Positions 15,538-25,534 of a stretch of DNA of 64,000 nucleotides are shown in pieces. Position numbers and translations under genes: made by a program. The notes under the pieces are model-generated. The model worked only from the letters and a program-made list of their open reading frames with translations. It was not told the origin of the DNA and did no database searches. Positions within the stretch are counted from its first letter, which is position 1. Every line of letters starts with the position of its first letter. This DNA is from a beta proteobacterium CB (GTDB lineage: Bacteria; Pseudomonadota; Gammaproteobacteria; Burkholderiales; Burkholderiaceae), in the NCBI GenBank assembly GCA_000342265.1, contig CP004348.1:1612001-1676000 (forward strand), written 5' to 3'.

Positions 15538-17487
15538 TTAGGAGAATTTCAATCTTTCGCCCAACTCGCGATATCGAGCCCGATCTTGCTCTGTAGCACT
15601 GCTACTGGCGATCTTTTTAGCGATTTCCGTCATTTCTGTTTTAAGGTGGGTGAGTTCAAGCTTTTTGAAGGCGCCATCCAAATCTGCAATCGCGCCCTCG
15701 ATCTCCAAATCAGAGCCCATGACCCGTTTTCTTAGTACTTCATAGAGTGGAGCCAACTCACTGCGAGATAGTTGCTCTTGAAATAGAGCAAATGCCCCAG
15801 CACCAACTGCTGGTGGCTTGCCATTCTCACCAGGAATCAATTCAACCAAATCACACTGAGCCAATAAGTCCTTCATGAGCTCAAATGCTTTTTCTGAACG
15901 TAACTCGGAGGCCTGCAAAGCAAGCGCCCGTTTGTTGGCGTCCAAAGCTTTTCCTAAATGTGGAAACTGAATGAGCACTCTCAACATCTGCTCGGCTAAA
16001 TCGGTAGGAGCTTGAGGTGGCGGAATATTTTGTAAGGGAGCTCTTTTGGCTGACCCCTTAGATGCTTGCCAAGGAGCGCCTTGTGTCCTATTCCCACTAT
16101 TGGCTTGCACAAAATTGGGGGCGCGTTGATTCGTTGTTGCATAAGAACCTTGCTGCACCGGTGCAGGCGCTACCGTCAATCCACAGAAAGACTCTAACTC
16201 TGCAGGCGTTGAATTGGTGCGAATAGCCAGCTCACGCAAAATTTGCGTGCGTAAAGCAATTGGCGGCATCGAGAGTAATAAAGGCTTTGCTGCATGATGC
16301 GTTTGCGCCCTACCTTCAGGAGTTGTCAGCTCGTGATCTTGGCTGGCTATCTTGAAGAAGAAACTCGAAATTGACATTGCCTCTTTGATGACTTTTTCAA
16401 AGGCAGGTGCGCCATAAGCACGGACATAACTATCGGGATCATGCTCGGTCGGCAAGAATAAGAAACGAATCTCTTTGTCATCGGACATTAAAGGAAGACA
16501 TGCCTCTAATGCGCGTTGAGCGGCGCGCTGACCAGCAGAGTCACCATCAAATGAAAACACAACACGATCAGTTTGACGCAACAACATGCGCACGTGATTC
16601 GCAGTGCATGCCGTACCTAAGGTAGCCACAGCATTGGGGAAGCCCAATTGCGCAAGCGCCACAACATCCATATAGCCTTCACACACGAGCACATATTCTT
16701 GAGAGCGAATCGCTTGCCTTGCTTCAAACAATCCGTATAAGGTATTGCCCTTGGAGAACAATGGCGTCTCTGGAGAATTTAAATATTTCGGCTCACCTTG
16801 ATCTAAGATGCGCCCACCAAAGCCAATCGTCTGACCTTTGGGATTGCGAATCGGGAACATAATGCGATCCCGAAAGCGGTCGTAGCGTCTTGCGGTCTGA
16901 TTATTCTCAGCCTGCTCACTTTGAATGAGTAAGCCGCCTTCAAGCAAAGTCTTTGCCACTTCATCATTGGCATAAGTACCAAAGACCGCTTCAAGACCCT
17001 GCCAACCATCAGGCGCATAACCCAAGGCATATCGCTTAGCGATTTCACCAGTCAGCCCTCGGCCCTTAAGATATTCAACGGCACGTGGCGCGACTTTAAG
17101 TTGTTGGCGATACCAGTCTGCAGCAGCACTCATGACTTCACTCAATGCCATGGTCTGCTGCTGACGAGCAACATCATTCGCAGTACGCTCTTCACGCGGC
17201 ACATCTAATCCCGCAGAGCGCGCCAAATCTTCAATCGCATCTACATAGCCAAGACCGGAATACTCCATGAGAAAACTAATGGCAGAGCCGTGTGCTCCGC
17301 AACCAAAGCAGTGATAGAACTGCTTGGTAGGTGATACCGAAAATGAAGGTGATTTCTCGGAATGAAAGGGGCACAAACCTTGATAGTTTGCACCCGCTTT
17401 TTTTAACTTCACATGCTGCCCAACCACATCTACGATGTCAACCCGATTTAATAAATCGGCAATGAAAGATTGAGGTATGAGAGCCAT
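15538..17487 (-). CDS. dnaG: DNA primase
   Basis: I take the ATG at 17487 rather than the preceding TTG. The 649-residue protein has the N-terminal zinc-binding domain (CPFHSEKSPSFSV, then FYHCFGCG, about residues 40-65) and a TOPRIM core with EGYMDVVALAQ (about residue 268) and FSFDGDSAGQ (about residue 310). A variable Pro/Gln-rich linker leads to a C-terminal helicase-binding region. It makes RNA primers for chromosome replication at the fork. It lies between yqeY and rpoD in the conserved order. Confidence 0.97.
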   Translation of the reverse strand: MALIPQSFIADLLNRVDIVDVVGQHVKLKKAGANYQGLCPFHSEKSPSFSVSPTKQFYHCFGCGAHGSAISFLMEYSGLGYVDAIEDLARSAGLDVPREERTANDVARQQQTMALSEVMSAAADWYRQQLKVAPRAVEYLKGRGLTGEIAKRYALGYAPDGWQGLEAVFGTYANDEVAKTLLEGGLLIQSEQAENNQTARRYDRFRDRIMFPIRNPKGQTIGFGGRILDQGEPKYLNSPETPLFSKGNTLYGLFEARQAIRSQEYVLVCEGYMDVVALAQLGFPNAVATLGTACTANHVRMLLRQTDRVVFSFDGDSAGQRAAQRALEACLPLMSDDKEIRFLFLPTEHDPDSYVRAYGAPAFEKVIKEAMSISSFFFKIASQDHELTTPEGRAQTHHAAKPLLLSMPPIALRTQILRELAIRTNSTPAELESFCGLTVAPAPVQQGSYATTNQRAPNFVQANSGNRTQGAPWQASKGSAKRAPLQNIPPPQAPTDLAEQMLRVLIQFPHLGKALDANKRALALQASELRSEKAFELMKDLLAQCDLVELIPGENGKPPAVGAGAFALFQEQLSRSELAPLYEVLRKRVMGSDLEIEGAIADLDGAFKKLELTHLKTEMTEIAKKIASSSATEQDRARYRELGERLKFS

Positions 17488-17540
17488 CAATAGTGTGTGA
17501 GGCTTTGTTTGTACGTGTTTAGTGTGAGCTTGTTTTTAAC

Positions 17541-17987
17541 TTACTTAGCAAGCGCCGCTTTTACTAAACCAGAAACTTTACCCATATCGGCCTTACCAGC
17601 CAACTGGCCTTTAAGCACACCAATTACTTTGCCCATATCTTGTGGGCCAGCAGCACCAGTCGATGCAACTGCTGCAGCTACAGCCGCCTCTACCTCTGCA
17701 TCAGATAACTGAGCTGGCAAGTAGTCCTGCAGAATGGCCATCTCAGCCGCTTCAATAGCAACTAAATCATCCCGATTGGCTTTTTCAAATTGAGAGATTG
17801 AGTCTTTACGCTGCTTAATCATCTTCTCAACGGTAGCGATGACGCTCGCGTCATCCATCACAATGCGATCATCTACTTCACGTTGCTTAATCGCTGCAAG
17901 TAAAAGGCGGATCGTTCCCAAGCGCGCTACTTCTTTTGCGCGCATCGCGTTTTTCATATCTTCGGTGATTTGATCTTTCAGGCTCAT
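17541..17987 (-). CDS. GatB/YqeY domain protein
   Basis: The start is the ATG at 17987 (MSLKDQITEDMKNAMRAK); an upstream in-frame start lacks support. The 148-residue protein is made of two helical halves and shares the YqeY fold, related to the tRNA-binding tail of the GatB amidotransferase subunit. A role in tRNA-dependent amidation quality control has been proposed for the family but is not proven. It sits between rpsU and dnaG, as commonly seen in Burkholderiales, with a terminator-like hairpin separating it from rpsU. Confidence 0.92.
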   Translation of the reverse strand: MSLKDQITEDMKNAMRAKEVARLGTIRLLLAAIKQREVDDRIVMDDASVIATVEKMIKQRKDSISQFEKANRDDLVAIEAAEMAILQDYLPAQLSDAEVEAAVAAAVASTGAAGPQDMGKVIGVLKGQLAGKADMGKVSGLVKAALAK

Positions 17988-18036
17988 AGCATTTTTCCCG
18001 GTATTCAATATCTAACAAATTGCTGGCGATTCAAAA

Positions 18037-18073
18037 GCAAAAACCCGCTGCGTTTCACCGTCAGCGGGTTTCA
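18037..18073 (-). terminator. Terminator or attenuator after rpsU
   Basis: AAACCCGCTG (18041-18050) and CAGCGGGTTT (18062-18071) form a strong 10-bp stem, followed on the minus strand by TTTTTG. It lies between rpsU and yqeY. Partial read-through here would set the ratio of S21 to the downstream primase and sigma factor. Confidence 0.8.
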
Positions 18074-18106
18074 AAGCCTCTCGGTGAGGAGAGCTTTTAA
18101 ATTCGA

Positions 18107-18319
18107 TTAGTAAAGCTTTTTAGGCAACATCTGGCTGCGAATACGCTTGTAATGGCGTTTAGCAGCAGCGGCCTTCTTGCGTTTACGTTCAGCCGTTGGC
18201 TTCTCGTAGAACTCGCGGGCACGCAAGTCTGTCAAAAGACCATTTTTTTCAATGGTGCGCTTGAAACGGCGCAATGCCACTTCAAAAGGTTCGTTCTCAC
18301 GGAGGCGGACTGTAGTCAT
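18107..18319 (-). CDS. rpsU: 30S ribosomal protein S21
   Basis: The 70-residue basic protein ([20 protein letters not shown], then a Lys/Arg-rich end) has the standard S21 length and sequence. S21 binds the 30S platform near the anti-Shine-Dalgarno end of 16S rRNA and helps initiation. It is the first gene of the rpsU-yqeY-dnaG-rpoD group and is followed by a terminator-like hairpin. Confidence 0.97.
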   Translation of the reverse strand: MTTVRLRENEPFEVALRRFKRTIEKNGLLTDLRAREFYEKPTAERKRKKAAAAKRHYKRIRSQMLPKKLY

Positions 18320-18372
18320 ACTTGTTTAACTCGTATATGCTCGAAAAATATCGAAAAATTAACTGAAACGCG

Positions 18373-18381
18373 ATTCTAGCA
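18373..18381 (-). promoter_or_regulatory. Extended -10 promoter for rpsU
   Basis: TGCTAGAAT on the minus strand has the extended TGn motif before a -10 hexamer. It lies about 55 bp upstream of rpsU, in the 77-bp gap shared with divergent tsaD. Confidence 0.5.
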
Positions 18382-18396
18382 CGACCAAGCAAAAAA

Positions 18397-19470
18397 ATGA
18401 TTGTTTTAGGCATAGAAACTTCTTGTGATGAGACCGGGGTAGCTGTTTATGACACCTCCCCCTGGGAAAACCACGCCCCAGCCCATCAAGGCATCCTTGG
18501 ACAGGCTTTGCACTCCCAAATCGCCATGCACCGCGACTACGGGGGCGTTGTCCCAGAATTGGCCTCCAGAGACCATATACGACGGGTTTTACCCCTCTTG
18601 GGCGATGCTTTGCATGAAGCTGGGCTCAAATTAAAAGATATTGATGCCGTGGCCTATACCCAGGGCCCCGGATTGGCTGGCGCGCTACTTGTAGGTAGCG
18701 CATTTGCCAAATCCCTGGCTCAAGGCCTCAAATTACCCTCGATTGGGGTGCACCACCTCGAAGGACACCTACTTTCACCGCTTTTAGGGGTTTCCGTACC
18801 GGAATTCCCCTTTATTGCCCTCCTAGTCTCAGGCGGGCATACCCAGCTAATGCTAGTTAGCGGGGTTGGTAAATACCAACTTCTAGGCGAAACCTTGGAT
18901 GACGCCGCCGGCGAAGCTTTTGATAAAACCGCCAAATTACTGGGTTTGGACTACCCGGGCGGTGCCGCTATCTCGAAATTGGCAGAAAAAGGGCAATCTG
19001 GACGATTTGACTTGCCTAAGCCAATGTTGCATTCAGGGGATTTGGATTTTTCCTTCTCCGGCCTCAAAACGGCCGTCCTAAATCAAGTGAAAAAATTTGA
19101 AGCCCTGGGCATTACCGATACCAATGAGATTGCAACTTTTCATGCGGATCTCGCACGAAGCTTTGTCGATTCCCTGGTAGCAGTCTTGGTTAGTAAATCC
19201 GAGAAAGCACTAAAGCAAACTGCTTGCAAACATGTAGTACTGGCTGGTGGCGTGGGAGCCAATTTGCAATTACGCGCAGCTCTCAATGCCAGCGCCAAAA
19301 AGAATCGGTTTGAGGTTCACTATCCACCAGTCGATCTATGTACCGATAACGGTGTGATGATTGCTTTTGCTGGTGCACTGCGTATGTTGGCAGAAAATAA
19401 TGGCTCGACCACCTCAGGTGCTTTTGATATCAAACCCCGCTGGGATTTGGCGAGCAATAATCTCGCTTAG
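18397..19470 (+). CDS. tsaD: tRNA threonylcarbamoyladenosine transferase subunit TsaD
   Basis: The 357-residue protein has the ASKHA ATPase fold with [15 protein letters not shown] at the N-terminus, the metal-binding histidines of [10 protein letters not shown] (about residue 117), and LVSGGHTQL (about 147). It transfers the threonylcarbamoyl group to A37 of ANN-decoding tRNAs together with TsaB and TsaE. It is divergent from rpsU and convergent with folE2, with a 2-bp gap. No clear Shine-Dalgarno is seen before the ATG, which follows a run of A. Confidence 0.97.
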   Translation: MIVLGIETSCDETGVAVYDTSPWENHAPAHQGILGQALHSQIAMHRDYGGVVPELASRDHIRRVLPLLGDALHEAGLKLKDIDAVAYTQGPGLAGALLVGSAFAKSLAQGLKLPSIGVHHLEGHLLSPLLGVSVPEFPFIALLVSGGHTQLMLVSGVGKYQLLGETLDDAAGEAFDKTAKLLGLDYPGGAAISKLAEKGQSGRFDLPKPMLHSGDLDFSFSGLKTAVLNQVKKFEALGITDTNEIATFHADLARSFVDSLVAVLVSKSEKALKQTACKHVVLAGGVGANLQLRAALNASAKKNRFEVHYPPVDLCTDNGVMIAFAGALRMLAENNGSTTSGAFDIKPRWDLASNNLA

Positions 19471-19472
19471 AG

Positions 19473-20300
19473 TTATTTGGTAAGACTAATTTTGGCGTAG
19501 GCGCTGTGATTGTGAATCGATTCGAAGTTCTCAGCCTCAACCACTAAAGAGAAAATACGATCATCGTCTTTGAGCTGACCAGCAACATCGCGCACTAAGT
19601 CTTCAACAAACTTCGGATTGTCATACGCGCGCTCGGTAACCCACTTCTCATCAGGCCGCTTGAGCAAGCCCCACAGCTCGCTTGAGGCTTGACTCTCAGC
19701 AGCCGCAACCAAATCTTCCACCGTCATCTTGGTCTGTGGATCCAGCACAACAGACATAGTCACATGTGAGCGTTGATTATGTGCGCCGTACTCAGAAATC
19801 TCTTTAGAGCAAGGGCACAAACTCATGACTGGAACTAAAGCGCGAAGATTCAACTCAACATCGATTGCACCAGACGCATTTTGCTTTGCTTTTGCAGTCC
19901 AAGTCACTTCGTAATCCATTAAGCTTTCAACACCAGAGACTGGTGCAGCTTTTTTTACGAAGTGCGTATATGTAAATTGAATGCGACCTTCACTTGCATT
20001 CAGTAGTGGCAACATCTCACGCACCATGGCAACTACAGATGCGCTATCAATAGGCTCATTGTGTTTTTGCAAAAGCGCAATGAAGCGGGACATATGCGTG
20101 CCCTTCACATGGGCTGGCAAAGCGACATCCATTTCAAAATTACCAACAGCAGGCATGACACCAGTCTGAGTGCGAATGCTTAAGGGATGACGTAGTCCTC
20201 GAATCCCCACCTGCTCAATTGGTAAGGCACGCTCATCATGCGAGGACTGAATGTCCGGCATGGCTTGAGGTTTGAGAAAGGCGGTGTTGATGTCGTTCAT
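19473..20300 (-). CDS. folE2: GTP cyclohydrolase I, type IB (FolE2)
   Basis: I start at the ATG at 20300; an in-frame TTG 18 bp upstream is less likely. The 275-residue protein shows FolE2 features: LRHPLSIRT near the N-terminus, the metal-ligand Cys in MSLCPCSKEIS (about residue 155), and the glutamate in VVEAENFESIHNH near the C-terminus. It converts GTP to dihydroneopterin triphosphate, the first step of folate synthesis. The FolE2 form is not related to zinc-dependent FolE and can use other divalent metals. Confidence 0.95.
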   Translation of the reverse strand: MNDINTAFLKPQAMPDIQSSHDERALPIEQVGIRGLRHPLSIRTQTGVMPAVGNFEMDVALPAHVKGTHMSRFIALLQKHNEPIDSASVVAMVREMLPLLNASEGRIQFTYTHFVKKAAPVSGVESLMDYEVTWTAKAKQNASGAIDVELNLRALVPVMSLCPCSKEISEYGAHNQRSHVTMSVVLDPQTKMTVEDLVAAAESQASSELWGLLKRPDEKWVTERAYDNPKFVEDLVRDVAGQLKDDDRIFSLVVEAENFESIHNHSAYAKISLTK

Positions 20301-20325
20301 AGCTCTATTTTCAGGCAAAAATGAC

Positions 20326-22230
20326 TTATTTGCCTGCGGCCACAGGATTTGCAGCAGTTTTTACTGGAAAACGCAGGGAAATAGCCTTTGCAATCCCCTC
20401 AGAGTCCAGGCCGCATTTACTCATCAAGAGTTTGTAATCGCCATGCTCCACAAATTGATCTGGAAGACCTAGTTGTAATAGGGGCTTATTGATACCCATA
20501 GCGGAAAGCGCTTCTAAGCACGCACTACCAGCACCACCCTGAATCGCACCATCCTCAATCGTCACAAAATAATCATGGTCTTGTGCCAAGGATTTTAGAA
20601 GCTCAAGATCTAATGGTTTTACAAAACGCATATTGGCAACAGAGGCATCCATTTGCTCAGCCACTTCAAGCGCTGGGTAGAGCAAAGTTCCAAAAGCCAA
20701 AATCGCTATGCGCTGACCAGTAGGTGCATTGGACTTACGACGCAATTCACCTTTGCCCAATGGCACAGTACGTAATTCTTTTGAAGGGATAGTTCCAATA
20801 CCCGCGCCACGTGGATAGCGAACTGCGCTTGGGTGGGGCTGATGGAAAGCTGTCGTTAATAAATCACGGCACTCTGCTTCATCTGCCGGCGTCAAGACCA
20901 GCATGTTCGGAATGCAGCGTAAGAATGGAATGTCATACGCGCCCGCATGCGTCGCACCATCCGCACCAACTAAGCCAGCACGATCCAATGCAAACAGCAC
21001 TGGTAAATCCTGAATCGCCACATCATGAATCAGCTGATCGTAGGCGCGTTGCAAGAAAGTTGAATAAATCGCGACCACAGGCTTCATACCTTCACATGCC
21101 ATACCGGCAGCAAAAGTGACTGCATGTTGTTCCGCAATACCCACATCGTAGTAGCGCTTCGGAAAATTCTGCTCAAACTCCACCAGACCTGAGCCTTCAC
21201 GCATTGCTGGCGTGATGCCAATGAGTAATGGATCAGCATGCGCCATATCGCACAGCCATTCACCAAATACCTGAGTAAAGGTTTTTTGAGAAGAGGTAGT
21301 GGATTTCTTAACACCCTCTTCAGGATTAAATTTGCTAGGCCCGTGGTAGAGAACTGGATCTGCTTCTGCCAACTCATAGCCTTGGCCCTTACGCGTGACA
21401 ACATGCAAGAACTGAGGGCCGCGACCCTCAAGCGCTAAGCGGCGGACATTTTGCAGCATCGGAATGAGGGCATCTAAATCATGGCCATCAATTGGTCCGA
21501 AGTAGTTAAACCCAAACTCTTGAAAAATCGTAGAGGGCGAGACCATGCCCTTGGCATGATCTTCTAAACGTTTAGCAAACTCACGCAAAGGAGGGGCAAT
21601 AGATAAAACGCTATCGATACCCTTCTTGGTGGCTGAGTAAATATTGCCACTTAATAATCTAGCAAGGTGTCGATTGAGCGCGCCCACTGCTGGCGAGATC
21701 GACATGTCGTTGTCATTCAGAATCACCACCAATGGCAAGTCGTCATACACACCGGCATTGTTCATGGCCTCAAACGCCATTCCGCCAGTCATGGCGCTAT
21801 CGCCAATCACCGCAACGGCAACCTGTTTTTCACCCTTAGTTTGAAAGGCGCGTGCCATACCCATCGCTGCAGAAATACTCGTTGAAGAGTGGCCAGTACC
21901 AAAAGCATCGTATTCACTTTCAGCGCGACGTGGAAAACCAGACAAGCCATCAAACTGACGCAAGGTATTCATGCGTTCACGACGACCAGTCAAAATTTTA
22001 TGCGGATAACTTTGATGACCCACATCCCACACAATCCGATCCTGCGGCGTATCGAATACATAATGCAGCGCAATCGACAGTTCAACCGTGCCTAAGTTGG
22101 AGGAAAGATGTCCACCCGTCTTAGAAACAGAATCCAATACAAACTGACGTAACTCATCTGCGAGCGCAGGAAGTTGCTCACGAGGAAGTTTTTTTAAATC
22201 TGCAGGGGAGTGAATGGAATTTAAAGTCAT
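20326..22230 (-). CDS. dxs: 1-deoxy-D-xylulose-5-phosphate synthase
   Basis: The 634-residue thiamine-diphosphate enzyme condenses pyruvate with glyceraldehyde 3-phosphate, the first step of the MEP isoprenoid pathway. Visible landmarks are the [12 protein letters not shown] start, the thiamine-diphosphate motif [16 protein letters not shown] (about residue 150), the transketolase middle domain ([18 protein letters not shown], about 370) and a C-terminal domain. It follows ispA and xseB on the same strand, an arrangement common in proteobacteria, so precursor supply and chain elongation are co-expressed. Confidence 0.97.
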   Translation of the reverse strand: MTLNSIHSPADLKKLPREQLPALADELRQFVLDSVSKTGGHLSSNLGTVELSIALHYVFDTPQDRIVWDVGHQSYPHKILTGRRERMNTLRQFDGLSGFPRRAESEYDAFGTGHSSTSISAAMGMARAFQTKGEKQVAVAVIGDSAMTGGMAFEAMNNAGVYDDLPLVVILNDNDMSISPAVGALNRHLARLLSGNIYSATKKGIDSVLSIAPPLREFAKRLEDHAKGMVSPSTIFQEFGFNYFGPIDGHDLDALIPMLQNVRRLALEGRGPQFLHVVTRKGQGYELAEADPVLYHGPSKFNPEEGVKKSTTSSQKTFTQVFGEWLCDMAHADPLLIGITPAMREGSGLVEFEQNFPKRYYDVGIAEQHAVTFAAGMACEGMKPVVAIYSTFLQRAYDQLIHDVAIQDLPVLFALDRAGLVGADGATHAGAYDIPFLRCIPNMLVLTPADEAECRDLLTTAFHQPHPSAVRYPRGAGIGTIPSKELRTVPLGKGELRRKSNAPTGQRIAILAFGTLLYPALEVAEQMDASVANMRFVKPLDLELLKSLAQDHDYFVTIEDGAIQGGAGSACLEALSAMGINKPLLQLGLPDQFVEHGDYKLLMSKCGLDSEGIAKAISLRFPVKTAANPVAAGK

Positions 22231-22246
22231 CAAATCTTCAGTAATC

Positions 22247-23140
22247 TTATTTGCCTCTATTAACCACCAACAGAGCCAAATCTTTCAGGGCTTGGGCTTT
22301 GGTGCCAAAACTCTCTAAGCTAGCAATTGCCGTTTCTTGCAAATCTTTTGCCGTCTTCTTGGCATAGTCTAAACCCATCAAGGTCACATAGGTCGGCTTG
22401 TCATTCGCAGCGTCTTTCCCCGCGGTTTTACCCAAGGTTTGACTATCCGCAGTGGCATCAAGCACATCATCCACAATCTGAAAGGCTAAACCTAAGGCTT
22501 GGGCGTAGTTTTGGAGATGCTGCATTTGAGTGGAATTGAGTTTGGCGACAATACCCCCCATCTCCACCGAACACGAGAGCAACGCTCCTGTTTTCATCGC
22601 ATGCATTTGCTTTAAGCCAGCTAAATCTAATTTCTTTCCCACGCTCTCCAAATCGATCGCCTGTCCGCCTGCCATTCCCCGCGAGCCAGAGGCGCCAGCC
22701 AATGTACTGATCATGGCTAAGCGCGTATCCGCATCACACTGTGCATTTGCCAAAATCTCAAATGCGCGAGTCTGCAATGCATCGCCAACCAATAAAGCAG
22801 TTGCCTCGTCATAGGCTTTGTGTACGGTAGGTCGTCCACGACGCAAATCATCATCATCCATGCAAGGCAAATCATCGTGCACCAATGAATAAGCGTGGAT
22901 ACATTCGATTGCCACTGCAGCAGCATCCAATGCATTTTGATTAGCGTCATCACTCAACGCACCAGCGGCATAAACCAATAAAGGACGAATACGCTTTCCA
23001 CCACCTTGAGCGGCATAACGCATCGCTTCGTGCAAACGCGCAGGGTTGGTATTGACGGCATCAAGCAAATTATCTAAAGCCAACTCAGTGCGCTGCCCGT
23101 GAGCGCGAACCCAATCTTCAAATGAAAATGCTTTATTCAT
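22247..23140 (-). CDS. ispA: Farnesyl diphosphate synthase (short-chain polyprenyl synthase)
   Basis: I use the ATG at 23140 rather than the upstream TTG. The 297-residue protein has both Asp-rich motifs: [14 protein letters not shown] (about residues 90-103) and DDVLDAT (about 225), plus GGKRIRP. It extends allylic diphosphates with isopentenyl diphosphate to farnesyl diphosphate, for quinones and cell-wall lipid carriers. It sits between xseB and dxs, 16 bp before dxs. Confidence 0.94.
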   Translation of the reverse strand: MNKAFSFEDWVRAHGQRTELALDNLLDAVNTNPARLHEAMRYAAQGGGKRIRPLLVYAAGALSDDANQNALDAAAVAIECIHAYSLVHDDLPCMDDDDLRRGRPTVHKAYDEATALLVGDALQTRAFEILANAQCDADTRLAMISTLAGASGSRGMAGGQAIDLESVGKKLDLAGLKQMHAMKTGALLSCSVEMGGIVAKLNSTQMQHLQNYAQALGLAFQIVDDVLDATADSQTLGKTAGKDAANDKPTYVTLMGLDYAKKTAKDLQETAIASLESFGTKAQALKDLALLVVNRGK

Positions 23141-23162
23141 AAAGGTCAAATCTCAGCCGGAC

Positions 23163-23396
23163 TTACGCCTCGAATACACGTACTTGCTGCTCAACCTGAG
23201 CAAGCATGGCCTGGCAATGCTTCAAGAGCGCTGCACCCCGTTGATAAGCCAAAAGTGTCTCTTCTAAAGAGAATTTGCCCGACTCCATGTCAGAAATGAG
23301 CTTTTCTAGCTCCTTCACAGCCTGCTCGTAACGCAAGTTTGGGTCGATTTGAACCTCAAGACCGGGTTTCTGACCCTCAGATTTCTTTGCTGGCAT
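23163..23396 (-). CDS. xseB: Exodeoxyribonuclease VII small subunit
   Basis: The 77-residue acidic helical protein has the family core LRYEQAVKELEKLISDMESG and SLEETLLAYQRG. It forms a complex with XseA and tempers its single-strand DNA nuclease activity. It is the first gene of the xseB-ispA-dxs set, a very common linkage. Confidence 0.95.
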   Translation of the reverse strand: MPAKKSEGQKPGLEVQIDPNLRYEQAVKELEKLISDMESGKFSLEETLLAYQRGAALLKHCQAMLAQVEQQVRVFEA

Positions 23397-23465
23397 TGGC
23401 GTATTTCCTTCAAATTTCTTACAGATATAGCCCTACATATTAAAGCGAGACGGGGGTCAGATGGG

Positions 23466-23471
23466 TATAAT
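23466..23471 (+). promoter_or_regulatory. -10 element before the Rieske oxygenase gene
   Basis: TATAAT lies in the divergent gap between xseB and the oxygenase gene, about 88 bp before the ATG. No good -35 is visible. A small hairpin (AGC TTCG GCT) lies in the implied leader at about 23527-23536. Confidence 0.4.
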
Positions 23472-23558
23472 CCCCTCCTTCCTTTCCAATATCGATCCGT
23501 CGATAGTTGGATTGGTTATTCCGCTTAGCTTCGGCTGACGTTTTCGGGGGTGGGGAGA

Positions 23559-24665
23559 ATGACTAATCTGGCTACCGCGCAGCAGCTTGCGCCGTCCAAC
23601 TTACAACTGCCGGTTTCGGCCTATTTTGACGTTGATCTCTATCAGCGTGAAATTGAACTGCTTTTTAAGCAGGGCCCAGGCTATGTTGGTCACGAACTCA
23701 TGGTTCCCGAGATTGGCTCCTATCAAACCTTGATCTCAGAAAATGAAGGTCGGCTTTTAGTTCGAAACCAAACGGGCGTTGAACTACTCTCCAATGTCTG
23801 CCGACATCGCCAAGCACTGATGCTCAATGGCAAAGGCAAAGCGGACAACATCGTTTGCCCCCTGCATCGCTGGACCTATGATTTAAACGGTCAGTTAATG
23901 GGTGCCCCCCATTTTGAAGATAAGCCTTGCCTGAATCTTGGCAAGTCACCTTTACAGAATTGGCAAGGCCTCTTATTTGAAGGTGCACGCGATGTGCGAA
24001 CTGATCTTGCCAAACTTGGCGTCGCTGATGATCTCAATTTTGAAGGCTACGTGCTGGATCATGTTGAAGTTCATGAATGTAATTACAACTGGAAGACCTT
24101 TATCGAGGTGTACCTCGAGGACTATCACGTCGTTCCATTCCATCCGGGCTTAGGTAAGTTTGTTTCTTGCGAAGACTTGCGCTGGGAATTCGGTGACTGG
24201 CATAGCGTTCAAACCGTTGGTATTCATAAAAATTTAGAGAAGCCTGGTTCACCGGTTTATCAAAAATGGCATGAAGCAGTATTACGCCACCATGAGGGCA
24301 AAACACCGCGCCATGGCGCCATCTGGCTTACCTACTACCCAAATGTGATGGTCGAGTGGTACCCGGGCGTTTTGTGCGTTTCGACATTGCACCCCATGGG
24401 TCCAAATAAGACGCGCAACATCGTTGAGTTCTATTACCCAGAAGAAATTGCCCTTTTTGAGCGTGAGTTTGTGGAGGCGGAGCGCGCTGCTTATATGGAA
24501 ACCTGCATCGAAGATGACGAAATTGCAGAGCGTATGGATGCCGGGCGCGCCGCCCTGCTAGCTCGCGGTCAAAATGAAGTGGGGCCATATCAAAGTCCGA
24601 TGGAAGACGGCATGCAGCATTTCCATGAATGGTACCGCCGCGCCATGAGCTACGAAGGCGCATAA
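23559..24665 (+). CDS. Rieske-type aromatic ring-hydroxylating oxygenase, alpha subunit-like
   Basis: I start at the ATG at 23559, directly after GGGGAGA. The 368-residue protein has a Rieske [2Fe-2S] site (CRHRQ then CPLHRW, about residues 83-107) and a C-terminal catalytic domain with iron ligands in DYHVVPFHPG (about residue 190). It should hydroxylate or demethylate an organic substrate using electrons from a separate reductase, which is not encoded next to it. No beta subunit is nearby, so it is probably of the one-component alpha type. The substrate is not inferable. Confidence 0.88.
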   Translation: MTNLATAQQLAPSNLQLPVSAYFDVDLYQREIELLFKQGPGYVGHELMVPEIGSYQTLISENEGRLLVRNQTGVELLSNVCRHRQALMLNGKGKADNIVCPLHRWTYDLNGQLMGAPHFEDKPCLNLGKSPLQNWQGLLFEGARDVRTDLAKLGVADDLNFEGYVLDHVEVHECNYNWKTFIEVYLEDYHVVPFHPGLGKFVSCEDLRWEFGDWHSVQTVGIHKNLEKPGSPVYQKWHEAVLRHHEGKTPRHGAIWLTYYPNVMVEWYPGVLCVSTLHPMGPNKTRNIVEFYYPEEIALFEREFVEAERAAYMETCIEDDEIAERMDAGRAALLARGQNEVGPYQSPMEDGMQHFHEWYRRAMSYEGA

Positions 24666-24703
24666 TTTAGCAACATCCATCCCGCTATCAATAGGAAGCC
24701 ATC

Positions 24704-25534
24704 ATGACGCCTCTCATTACTGCAAATCAGTTAGAAGAAATCATCAACAGTGGCGAGAATGTATTGCTCTGTGATTGCCGCTTTGATTTAGTTGACCCCC
24801 TAGCAGGCCGCAAATCTTATCTTGAGGGTCACATTCCAGGCGCTCTCTATGTTGATCTAGACCAAGATTTATCTGGTTCAAAGACAGGCAAGAATGGTCG
24901 TCACCCGCTACCTAGCCCTGAAGCTTGGGCGCAAACCAAATCTCGCTTAGGCATCGACACCAATACTTTAGTGATTGCCTACGACAATCAGGGCTCTGTG
25001 TATGCCAGTCGCTTATGGTGGATGCTCAAAGCTACTGGCCATGCCAATGTGCAAGTCTTAGATGGTGGCCTAGATGCCTGGAATGGCCCGATTGGCACAA
25101 TGCCCCGTGAAACAAAACCAACAACCACTCCAGTACCTCCAATGCCTTATGTTGGCCTAGTAACGGTAGAAGAAGTTGTTCACAATCTCCAAGCCAAAAT
25201 GAATGTCGTTGTTGATGCTCGTGCAAATGATCGCTTCCATGGTCAAAATGAAACCTTAGATCCTGTTGGCGGACATATCCCCAATGCGATCAATTATTGC
25301 TTCAGAGAAAATCTTTCCAGAAAAAGTTTTAAGACCCCAGAACAACTTTACAAAGACTTTGTAGGCCTCCTAGGCTCAACCAAAGCTTCTGAAGTCATTC
25401 ATCAATGCGGCTCTGGAGTGACGGCTTGCCATAACCTTTTAGCAATGGAAGTTGCTGGCCTCAAAGGCTCACGTCTGTATGCGGGCAGTTGGAGTGAATG
25501 GTGCGCCGACCCGAGCCGGCCAGTCGCACTTTAA
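24704..25534 (+). CDS. sseA: Two-domain sulfurtransferase (rhodanese / 3-mercaptopyruvate type)
   Basis: The 276-residue protein consists of two rhodanese domains. The inactive N-terminal one has DCRFDLVDP and GHIPGALYVDLD. The catalytic C-terminal one has VDARANDRFHG and the active-site loop QCGSGVTAC (about residue 230). A CGSGVTA loop fits the 3-mercaptopyruvate sulfurtransferase group, which moves sulfur from mercaptopyruvate to thiol acceptors or cyanide. It lies 38 bp after the oxygenase gene, with AGGAAG before the ATG. Confidence 0.88.
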   Translation: MTPLITANQLEEIINSGENVLLCDCRFDLVDPLAGRKSYLEGHIPGALYVDLDQDLSGSKTGKNGRHPLPSPEAWAQTKSRLGIDTNTLVIAYDNQGSVYASRLWWMLKATGHANVQVLDGGLDAWNGPIGTMPRETKPTTTPVPPMPYVGLVTVEEVVHNLQAKMNVVVDARANDRFHGQNETLDPVGGHIPNAINYCFRENLSRKSFKTPEQLYKDFVGLLGSTKASEVIHQCGSGVTACHNLLAMEVAGLKGSRLYAGSWSEWCADPSRPVAL

